From: Planctomycetota bacterium
GTDB lineage: Bacteria > Planctomycetota > Planctomycetia > Pirellulales > Lacipirellulaceae
Assembly (NCBI GenBank): GCA_029259975.1
Contig: JAJDEE010000491.1
Coordinates: 1 to 6,238 of the forward strand
Direction of reading: 5' to 3'
DNA length: 6,238 nucleotides
Below, in pieces: positions 1 through 5,491 of this stretch. The notes under the pieces are model-generated. The model was not told where the DNA came from and made no database searches. It saw only the letters and a program-made list of their open reading frames with translations. Each line of letters starts with the position of its first letter. Positions within the stretch are counted from its first letter, which is position 1. Made by a program: the position numbers and the translations under genes.

Positions 1-2
1 GG

Positions 3-674
3 GGGAAAGTAGCTTTGGTAGCTCCCAATCGAAGCGGTCGTCTAAATCTGAACATCCGGCGTAAGGCTCAGAGCGGAATTGCAATCCTTGTATTGCGTAT
101 TTTGCACGATGCATGGCTAGCCACCGCTGCGGATTCCAGAGTAACCAAGGCGACCGATGAGGATTCAATCTCAAACGTCCTGCGGTGGAAAATGGTTGAT
201 GCCAAGAATCGACTCAACCCAGTACCTGACATGGAGTTTCTTCGTGAACCTCAGTCTGATCGAGCAGAGCCTGATACGCCCTTAGGCTTGATTGACATCA
301 TGGTATCGTACACCTGGGACGAGTCGACGTACCTGACAATGGAATGCAAACGCGTTACCAGCACAGAAAACTCTTTGGCGCTCAAGTACGTCCGCAACGG
401 CATTAATCGTTTTGCCAACGGTAAATATAGCCCAGGGCATGCGTTTGGAATCGTCGTCGGCTATGTCATCTGCGGCAATCCAACTGGGTGCGTTGATCGT
501 GTGCGCGACACGCTCGAAAAGGAGCCTGAACTAGAAACAGGATATGATACTGACTTCGGTTGGCAAGAAGATGATAAAATAATTGAGGGGCAGCGACTAC
601 ACAGGACTCGCCACAATCAGTCGGCGCATAATAACACCATAGAACTTATCCATGCATTCGCGCAGTTGAATTGA
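3..674 (+). CDS. PD-(D/E)XK nuclease-like protein, probably open at the 5' edge
   Basis: The frame is open from the first bases of the window to a TGA at 672-674. It has no ATG near its start. A TTG at 15 preceded by a purine-rich GGGGGAAAG could be the true start (219 residues), but the gene may also begin outside the window. Numbering from that TTG, D94 lies in GLIDIMV and is followed by E110-C111-K112 at the end of a second strand (TMECKRV). This is the D...ExK spacing of PD-(D/E)XK nucleases, and an acidic helix (DEDSISNVL, about 48-56) would supply the usual N-terminal Glu. After it comes YVRNGINRFANGKYSP and then GIVVGYV, a pattern I associate with restriction-endonuclease-like proteins of defence islands, from memory only. 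It stands alone on this strand and converges on the operon, so it is probably a separate transcription unit. Nuclease fold is likely; the substrate is unknown. Confidence 0.72.
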   Translation, partial: GKVALVAPNRSGRLNLNIRRKAQSGIAILVLRILHDAWLATAADSRVTKATDEDSISNVLRWKMVDAKNRLNPVPDMEFLREPQSDRAEPDTPLGLIDIMVSYTWDESTYLTMECKRVTSTENSLALKYVRNGINRFANGKYSPGHAFGIVVGYVICGNPTGCVDRVRDTLEKEPELETGYDTDFGWQEDDKIIEGQRLHRTRHNQSAHNNTIELIHAFAQLN

Positions 675-755
675 ATGACCAAGCGGCATTTTCTAACCCG
701 CCTCGGTCCGTAAACACCGAAGTCGCCTGCCTGTTGATGCCTTGTGTGGATATAT
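675..755. other. Short convergent intergenic spacer
   Basis: This 81-bp spacer separates the ends of two convergent genes. It holds one weak inverted repeat, TCGGT at 703-707 and ACCGA at 716-720 with an 8-nt loop. No T-run follows on either strand, so it does not qualify as an intrinsic terminator. I see no tRNA, attachment site or promoter here. Confidence 0.5.
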
Positions 756-1085
756 TCAATACCCAGCCGGCCGCCCACCACGTCGCAACCGCTCGAATTC
801 GTGCCCCGGAATACGCCACTTTCCCGTGCCAGGATGTTTTTCGCATTCGATACGTCCCTGATTGCACCAACGCTCTCGAACCGTGTGTCCAGTGACCCCC
901 ATTTCCCGAGCAAGTTCGCCAGTGGTGTACCAATCCTTCAAAGATGACTTTTGCGACTCCTCTTTGAGTTCGTCAAGGCGACCATTCAGATCGGCAACCT
1001 GCTGTTCCAGAGCAGAAAGGCCCTGCAAGATCATCGCTTCCGCCTGAGAGAGGCCGAGCATCGAAGTGGGTAAATTCTCTTGCAT
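756..1085 (-). CDS. MerR/excisionase-type helix-turn-helix protein with N-terminal coiled coil
   Basis: The product has 109 residues. Residues 12-46 form a heptad-like helix rich in Leu, Glu and Gln (ending ADLNGRLDELKEE), likely a dimerising coiled coil. Residues 52-100 match the pattern of the MerR/AlpA/excisionase helix-turn-helix family: WYTTGELAREMGVTGHTVR is the recognition helix pair, followed by W73, a basic stretch, and the wing KWRIPGHEFERL. The likely role is site-specific DNA binding, as an excisionase-like recombination factor or a local transcription regulator. The ATG at 1085 has a GAGG 8 nt upstream that overlaps the stop codon of the preceding gene, so translation is probably coupled. 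It is the last gene of the operon. Unlike most excisionases it carries the coiled coil in front of the helix-turn-helix. The tail reads RLRRGG followed by five residues. The DNA-binding call is firm; excisionase versus regulator is open. Confidence 0.82.
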   Translation of the reverse strand: MQENLPTSMLGLSQAEAMILQGLSALEQQVADLNGRLDELKEESQKSSLKDWYTTGELAREMGVTGHTVRERWCNQGRIECEKHPGTGKWRIPGHEFERLRRGGRPAGY

Positions 1086-1093
1086 CGAAAACG

Positions 1094-1097
1094 CCTC
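1094..1097 (-). promoter_or_regulatory. Ribosome binding site GAGG overlapping the upstream stop codon
   Basis: GAGG sits 8 nt before the ATG at 1085 and shares two bases with the TGA of the Replic_Relax-like gene. This supports that start and suggests reinitiation by terminating ribosomes. Confidence 0.55.
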
Positions 1098-2025
1098 AAG
1101 AAGAGGAAGTGGGTTTCGTCGGTGAGGAAACTTGGCTCAGTAGCGCACGTCGCTCCAAAGCGGTGGTAAACCAGACGGAGTCGGTAATAGGGGATTGGTC
1201 ATTCAACTCCGACGCCACTGCCATACGAATGCGCGGCGCGAGCCTTTTATCCACAAACGACTTCGCTGCATTGCGAAGTCGCGTTTCGGTCTGAAACACA
1301 AAAAACAAAAATGCCTCTTGCGCCTCAGGCCATAACTGCCGGTAACGATGTTCAGAGAAAAACCGTTCGTACGGCGGCAACTTGTCACGCAATTGGGGGT
1401 GATCTTCGGTCGATCGGTCGTATTCCAACAGAATCACTAACTTTGACGCATCGTTGTCGGGAAAGGTCAATTGGCAGCCCGCGTCGGGCCAGCAAGTGAC
1501 ACGGCCTCCCTTGTTGTCTTTGAATTCTTGGCAGAGCCGATACCGGCGGCTGAATGTTGCATTCTTCGGTATGTCGTCGTTGGTATCGTATTCGAGCACC
1601 CAATCAGGCAGGGGCATTCCCGCAATCTGGCAGCCATCGCTAATGGCCAGCACCATCTCACCGATTCCTGCCCGATGTCGTAGCTTGCTGGGGCTGAGTC
1701 GATCACCGTGGGCGGTGCGGAGTCCGACCACCCCTCGCTCATCTTCGACTGCCTTGGCCCCACGGGGTGTGAGGTTGTAGATAATGGGTGCCCGTCCATT
1801 GCCGTTTGCAGAAGAAACCTCAATAAATGTCCGTAGCACAAGACCATGCTTAGCAAGCAGACTGAGCCGACGCCGACACGATTGACCAGTTTTGTCATTA
1901 GGAAAGAAAAGTCTCCAAATAACGTTGGTATCTAACGTCCCCGCCGTGCCAAGCGCAATTAGCACGAGGTAATCGCGTCGCTGAAGCACAAGCGGTCGAA
2001 TTTTAGATCGTCCAGGGGCCATCAT
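1096..2025 (-). CDS. Replic_Relax-type winged-helix plasmid replication/mobilisation accessory protein
   Basis: The product has 309 residues. Residues 15-95 form a winged helix: a helix with LQRRDYLVLIALGTAGTLDT, an RRLSLLAKHGLV recognition helix, and the IIYNLTPRGAKAV wing. The C-terminal half carries the pattern I know from plasmid replication-relaxation proteins (Replic_Relax family): WPDA (179-182), a strand ending LLEYDRSTED (199-208) and DKLPPYERF (214-222). Members of that family are encoded next to mobilisation ATPases on plasmids and integrative elements and are thought to help replication or relaxation at the origin; their mechanism is poorly defined. The gene overlaps the ATPase gene by 23 bp. 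There is no clear Shine-Dalgarno before the tandem ATG ATG (2025 and 2022), so translation probably depends on coupling. The Ser/Thr-rich tail (about 296-309) looks disordered. Confidence 0.78.
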   Translation of the reverse strand: MMAPGRSKIRPLVLQRRDYLVLIALGTAGTLDTNVIWRLFFPNDKTGQSCRRRLSLLAKHGLVLRTFIEVSSANGNGRAPIIYNLTPRGAKAVEDERGVVGLRTAHGDRLSPSKLRHRAGIGEMVLAISDGCQIAGMPLPDWVLEYDTNDDIPKNATFSRRYRLCQEFKDNKGGRVTCWPDAGCQLTFPDNDASKLVILLEYDRSTEDHPQLRDKLPPYERFFSEHRYRQLWPEAQEAFLFFVFQTETRLRNAAKSFVDKRLAPRIRMAVASELNDQSPITDSVWFTTALERRALLSQVSSPTKPTSSS

Positions 2026-3832
2026 TGGTGCTTTCAGGGAGTGGGGGAGTAGAAGGCTGCTCTATGATAAGTTTTTGCGCTGTTACGCCAATTGAAGGCA
2101 ATTCAACGTTTCGTTCCGCCAATTGTGCTAACATCAGATCCAAAAATTGTTGGCGATAAACTTGAATATTCTCGATCGAATCAAATTCTGGCCGACCTAG
2201 CAGTTGCCGTTTCGCCTCGGCCAGTTTCTTGGCGGCGTAACGGGGCGTATTGTGAAAAGGCATCTTGAGCAGCGGAAACTGAAACTGCTGTGCCCCCAAG
2301 CCGTTGCAATAGACCATCGCTTGACCGGCCCGTTGCCCCGCGAGTCGGCTGGCAACTTGCAAATACTGTTCCTCGGCGGTCCAAAACTGGAGCATCCGCA
2401 GCACGCGTCTCCAGGAGTGTTTTGGGACGAGGGTCTGTTTGTGAGTGACACCCTGGCTCTTGCTGGATGATGCCGACGAGCTAGTGGTCGATGTACGTGT
2501 CTTTGCGTCCGATGACGCGTTGGCGCTCGTGTTGGTAATGGTTTGACGAACGGAATCGAGAGATTTTTGGTCGGCAGAACTAGTCGATAGTGTATCGGTC
2601 GTCGTGTCGCCGTTGGCTTCGGACGATCCGGTTTCGACTCCTTCGCTTTGGGATGCGGTTTTGTCGGTCAAGACAACCAGCTTGTGGCCATCTTGAAATT
2701 GCTCCTTTTCCCAATGCTCAAATTTCACTTTCTTCAAATCGAGTGTCGGCAAATGAATCTGCTCCGCTGTGTGCTTGGCATCGGCAGGGTGCGACGAACG
2801 AAAGAAAAAGTGCGTTTGAAAATTACTACGAATACTGGCCAAGAGCCGAGATTCCAAACCCCCTTCGAATGTATGTGCCCCTTGATGACAAACGGCAAAT
2901 CTTGCTTTGAATTTCCGAATTCGACTAAAAGTGCTAAACAACAAATCCTCGCTACTACGAAAGACGGGCATTTCTTCGACGGCAATCAGCGAGTTTTTTC
3001 GCTCGCGCAGAGGACGTGTCATCACGACATCGATCGCGCTGGAGAGAAACATATTGGCCAAGAGTTGCTGGTCGGTCTTGCGAAGAGTCGTCCCGCAGTG
3101 GGCGTTGACGATGACAATCCTGCCAGAGCGATAGGCGTGCAAAAAATCATAGGCCCCGGAGGATCTGGTTTTAGAAACAATCGCTGGCATGAGCGGATTG
3201 CGAAAGATTCCTTTAACACGATTCATCGCGCTGCCAAGCTGTTGTTCGCGATCTATCGGTCGCAGTGAGGGAAGCTCTAACATCTCTTGCCTGTCGACCG
3301 GGTCGAGCACACCACGGCACAAGTAGGGATACGCAGGCGAGTGAAGGTCAAAAAATAGCGACGCTTCACTAAACGGCAGATTCAGCCGTGAGCAGGCCAA
3401 AAGAATCCGAAAAAGGTTCTTGGCGAGTACGGGGCGACTATCGAGATCGACCTCACCCCAAGAAGAGAGAATGATATGCACCAAAAACTCGACACGGGCG
3501 ACACGCCGGGCTTCGGTCACGAGCGGGTTCTCGTCCTCAATGATTTGCAGCGGATCAAAGGCCCCACAGAGCGCGGGATCGTTCAGTTGAAAATAATCCG
3601 TTCGCGGGGCCAGTTTAGGATCAGCGAGACAAATTTGGTACAACTCTTCCGCCGTATCGTTGTCCGGATCAATAAATACGCTGAAGTGCAGGTGCCGAAA
3701 CAGCGTTCTCAAAATCGCCAAGAGCGAAAAGCTCTTCCCGCTGCCACTTTCGCCAGCCAGTTCAACACCCGCCCCATGTGAAAAAAATAGCTTCATCAAA
3801 AGGGCTGGATCGTGGACTGGAAACCGTTTCAT
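2003..3832 (-). CDS. HerA/TraG-VirD4-like P-loop ATPase, putative DNA-transfer pump
   Basis: The product has 609 residues. Walker A is GESGSGKS at 27-34. FIDPDNDTAEELYQ (53-66) matches the strand after the P-loop in HerA/FtsK and type IV coupling proteins. RIVIVNAH (238-245) precedes a helical segment and a Walker B-like strand, LIAVEEM (282-288), with Glu where Asp is usual followed by the catalytic-type E287. FAVCHQGAHTF (312-322) is the sensor-like strand with Gln (compare ATQ in VirD4), and IRSNFQTHFFFRSS (334-347) the following NxxT strand. The family couples ATP hydrolysis to DNA movement, usually in conjugation. Walker A begins only 26 residues from the N-terminus, so the two membrane helices typical of VirD4/TraG are absent. 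Residues 393-462 are a Ser/Thr-rich, probably disordered insert. GAGGG 5 nt before the ATG and an ATGA overlap with the upstream gene support the start. The ATPase class is firm; the transfer role is inferred from context. Confidence 0.85.
   Translation of the reverse strand: MKRFPVHDPALLMKLFFSHGAGVELAGESGSGKSFSLLAILRTLFRHLHFSVFIDPDNDTAEELYQICLADPKLAPRTDYFQLNDPALCGAFDPLQIIEDENPLVTEARRVARVEFLVHIILSSWGEVDLDSRPVLAKNLFRILLACSRLNLPFSEASLFFDLHSPAYPYLCRGVLDPVDRQEMLELPSLRPIDREQQLGSAMNRVKGIFRNPLMPAIVSKTRSSGAYDFLHAYRSGRIVIVNAHCGTTLRKTDQQLLANMFLSSAIDVVMTRPLRERKNSLIAVEEMPVFRSSEDLLFSTFSRIRKFKARFAVCHQGAHTFEGGLESRLLASIRSNFQTHFFFRSSHPADAKHTAEQIHLPTLDLKKVKFEHWEKEQFQDGHKLVVLTDKTASQSEGVETGSSEANGDTTTDTLSTSSADQKSLDSVRQTITNTSANASSDAKTRTSTTSSSASSSKSQGVTHKQTLVPKHSWRRVLRMLQFWTAEEQYLQVASRLAGQRAGQAMVYCNGLGAQQFQFPLLKMPFHNTPRYAAKKLAEAKRQLLGRPEFDSIENIQVYRQQFLDLMLAQLAERNVELPSIGVTAQKLIIEQPSTPPLPESTNDGPWTI
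2447..2656 (-). other. Ser/Thr-rich low-complexity segment inside the ATPase
   Basis: This stretch encodes residues 393-462 of the ATPase. It is dominated by Ser, Thr, Asp, Asn and Gly, including a block of alternating serines near 450-458, and contains almost no hydrophobic residues. It separates the core ATPase from a C-terminal helical region that starts near HSWRRVLRMLQFW (472-484). It is likely a flexible linker rather than a folded domain. Confidence 0.7.
3731..3754 (-). other. Walker A (P-loop) of the DNA-pump ATPase
   Basis: These 24 bp encode GESGSGKS, the nucleotide-binding P-loop, at residues 27-34 of the ATPase. Its position so close to the N-terminus shows that no transmembrane or all-alpha N-terminal domain precedes the motor. 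Confidence 0.9.
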
Positions 3833-4500
3833 GCTTGCCCTCGTGGTGGAGAGTTTTGGATTTCAAGCAATTGGTCACGGAAACGACTCTCCTCGGCCTC
3901 TATCAGTTGCTCTTGTAGTTCTTCGTCATGAACATTGGCACGAATGGCCTGGAGACGATTTTGAAGTTCCTGCTGTAATTGTTCGATACGCCGCGCAAAA
4001 GTTTGGGGGCCCGCTGGGGGACTTGGAGTACGACGTGACCAGCGTTGACGTGCTTCGTCGGCGATATAATCTGCCTCAAATGGGGCTACGCCTAGCGCTT
4101 CGACAAGCATCCGTGCCTCGCCGAGTAGTTGATCGGCATCTCTTCCATGCTGGAGACAGCGGCCAAAATGTCGGATGAAGTGGCGACGATGTGCCTGAAA
4201 CAAACGCTGGCGGGTGCCAATCGGCACATCGTGGCAATTTTCAACCATGGAAGTCACTCGCCGGAAATCGGGGGCTGTGGAAAGCTGACGCAAAGATCGG
4301 ACGAGCAGCGTTTGAAGGTGTGCTGCCCGCCGCTGGCGAATTGAGGCCTGCCGTTGTCGGCGTATGGCCGCTTGATGCTGGCCGTTCGCAGCAACGCGAC
4401 GAGCATCGCGACGGGCGCGAATACGAGGATAGACCCTCGTGTACCAGCGATGCACGAGGGTTCCCCCGCCAAGCATCAATAAAATACCCAGGCCGCTCAT
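3829..4500 (-). CDS. Arg-rich protein with hydrophobic N-terminus and coiled-coil C-terminus, unknown function
   Basis: I do not recognise a family for this 223-residue protein. Residues 3-16 (GLGILLMLGGGTLV) are hydrophobic and are followed at once by a strongly basic region (HRWYTRVYPRIRARRDARR), an arrangement expected of a short N-in membrane anchor. Residues 20-70 are Arg/Gln/Ala-rich helices. Residues 125-153 form an amphipathic helix region. A Pro-rich hinge (159-165) leads to a long Glu/Gln/Leu coiled coil at 168-215. GAGGAG (4509-4514) lies 8 nt before the ATG, a strong Shine-Dalgarno. Its TGA overlaps the ATG of the ATPase gene (ATGA), so the two proteins are probably made in fixed ratio. 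That coupling, with an anchor-like N-terminus next to an ATPase that lacks one, suggests a membrane adaptor for the pump. This is inference. The hydrophobic stretch is short for a full membrane span. Confidence 0.72.
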   Translation of the reverse strand: MSGLGILLMLGGGTLVHRWYTRVYPRIRARRDARRVAANGQHQAAIRRQRQASIRQRRAAHLQTLLVRSLRQLSTAPDFRRVTSMVENCHDVPIGTRQRLFQAHRRHFIRHFGRCLQHGRDADQLLGEARMLVEALGVAPFEADYIADEARQRWSRRTPSPPAGPQTFARRIEQLQQELQNRLQAIRANVHDEELQEQLIEAEESRFRDQLLEIQNSPPRGQA

Positions 4501-4508
4501 AGTAATTA

Positions 4509-4514
4509 CTCCTC
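4509..4514 (-). promoter_or_regulatory. Strong ribosome binding site GAGGAG
   Basis: GAGGAG stands 8 nt before the ATG at 4500 in the 50-bp gap after the E1-like gene. It fixes the start of the Arg-rich protein. No terminator-like hairpin with a T-run is visible in this gap, so transcription probably continues through it. Confidence 0.65.
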
Positions 4515-4550
4515 ACTAAGTTCAACGATTTCTCAAAATGGCTAGCGATG

Positions 4551-5429
4551 CTATTCGACAACACATCCACGGTACTGTTGGCAGTCGTGGCAAGGCTGGG
4601 AAATCGAGTCGCTGGCAGCCGCCATCGCGATGGTGCTGTAGGCAACATAAAATGGGTTTTCTTGATCGATGCCCAGTTCGTCTCGGATGAGGTCTCGCTC
4701 CGGGCTGGTTTCCCAGGCGGGATCGATTTTTATAACGAGTAGCTGTCGATCACCAAGCTGCTCCATCAAGCGGCCATAGCGGTTGTCAGCCCCTGCCGTG
4801 AGCATCCCGAGCGCGATGTCACAGGCGATCGAATCGACGAGCGTGCCGACAGAAATCGGTGCTCCATCGCTAGTCGGATCGAGGCTTTTGCCGGCGACAT
4901 GGGCTGCTTCGTGCTGAACAAAGCGATGCGGAAACATTTCTCGGTAGCAGGCCGGATCGTTGCGACGCATCCGAAAGATTTCGCCCCCTTGGCCACCGGG
5001 GTAGATGCCAACCGACATGAATTCACAGCCGTGCTGGATGGCCAGCTTGCTTGCGGTACTCTGTGCCGCGTGATTGTCGCTCAAAGCGAGAACTAAATCA
5101 GAACCAGCAAAAATCGCCTTTTTATCGTCTTCGCATAGTTTGGTCACGTCGAGCGGAAAAATTTCGACGTCTGCTTCAGGGTCTACGGCGAGTAGTGCCT
5201 CCTTGGTGGCCTCGACTTTCTGTTTACCTATATCATCTTTCGTAAAAAACTGTCGACAAAGATTGACGTCGTCGACCGTATCAGGGTCCACGATACGCAA
5301 GCGGCGGAGTCCACTGCGGATTAGAGCCAAGGCCAAGAACAGGCCGCCTCCCGTTCCAACAATGGTAATAACTTTTTCTGCAAGAGTAGCAACGTCGAGG
5401 ACGGACTGGATTCTGCGGGTATTGATCAT
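4551..5429 (-). CDS. ThiF/MoeB/E1-like adenylyltransferase
   Basis: The product has 292 residues. Proteins of this family adenylate the C-terminal glycine of ubiquitin-like or sulfur-carrier proteins in the cytosol. Visible motifs in order: the glycine-rich ATP loop IVGTGGGL (23-30); the acidic strand end RIVDPDTVDDVNLCRQFF (45-62) with D50, N56, R59 and Q60; DDIGKQKVEA (65-74) with the conserved lysine; and LALSDNHAAQ (114-123) with the Mg-ATP Asp118-Asn119. CYREMFP (161-167) matches the CxxC(L/V)(F/Y)P segment of MoeB/ThiF, but its second Cys is Glu. The C-terminus has C280, C283 and C289, the place of the second zinc pair. Length fits a single-domain ThiF/MoeB-type enzyme with no fused E2 or rhodanese domain. 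AAGGA 6 nt upstream supports the ATG. The gene follows a JAB gene by 62 bp, a pairing typical of bacterial ubiquitin-like modules. Adenylation is well supported; the carrier is not in view. Confidence 0.88.
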   Translation of the reverse strand: MINTRRIQSVLDVATLAEKVITIVGTGGGLFLALALIRSGLRRLRIVDPDTVDDVNLCRQFFTKDDIGKQKVEATKEALLAVDPEADVEIFPLDVTKLCEDDKKAIFAGSDLVLALSDNHAAQSTASKLAIQHGCEFMSVGIYPGGQGGEIFRMRRNDPACYREMFPHRFVQHEAAHVAGKSLDPTSDGAPISVGTLVDSIACDIALGMLTAGADNRYGRLMEQLGDRQLLVIKIDPAWETSPERDLIRDELGIDQENPFYVAYSTIAMAAASDSISQPCHDCQQYRGCVVE

Positions 5430-5479
5430 GATTGTTCCTTGTTAATTTGTTCAAATGAAGTTTGCTTGAAATACGACAT
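5426..5479 (-). CDS. Possible 17-residue leader ORF coupled to the E1-like gene
   Basis: A short frame, ATG to TGA, encodes MSYFKQTSFEQINKEQS. It fills the gap between the JAB and E1-like genes. Its stop overlaps the E1 start as ATGA, and its ATG is 12 nt after the JAB stop. It has no Shine-Dalgarno of its own. It may be a chance frame or may serve only to couple translation. I see no similarity to a known peptide. Confidence 0.18.
   Translation of the reverse strand: MSYFKQTSFEQINKEQS
5436..5440 (-). promoter_or_regulatory. Ribosome binding site AAGGA of the E1-like gene
   Basis: AAGGA lies 6 nt before the ATG at 5429 and fixes the start of the ThiF/E1-like gene. The surrounding 62-bp gap is AT-rich relative to the genes on both sides, with no terminator-like hairpin. 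Confidence 0.6.
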
Positions 5480-5491
5480 TGAGATAGTTGC

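Noticed and set aside
703..720. Inverted repeat TCGGT/ACCGA between the convergent genes as a bidirectional terminator
   Set aside because: The stem has only 5 bp with an 8-nt loop and no T-run on either strand.
617..933. Two overlapping - strand frames of 95 to 98 residues near the left gene end
   Set aside because: They overlap the helix-turn-helix gene in other frames and run into the convergent nuclease-like gene; neither shows a protein-like pattern.
2648..3268. A 206-residue frame on the + strand opposite the ATPase gene
   Set aside because: It lies wholly antisense to a gene with clear P-loop motifs, has no recognisable domain, and has an unlikely composition. It is a shadow frame.
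3781..3787. Run of seven A on the + strand (T7 in the ATPase message) as a programmed frameshift site
   Set aside because: The run falls in codons 16-18 of an intact 609-codon frame that begins with a good Shine-Dalgarno. A slip there would give only an aborted peptide, and no downstream stimulatory structure is evident.
3660..4178. A 172-residue + strand frame across the ATPase/Arg-rich gene junction
   Set aside because: It is antisense to two well-supported overlapping genes and shows no motif or domain pattern.
4551..5429. Reading the E1-like gene as a CBASS Cap2 (E1-E2 fusion)
   Set aside because: The protein has only the ThiF-type adenylation domain in 292 residues, with no fused E2 segment, and no nucleotidyltransferase or effector gene is in the window.
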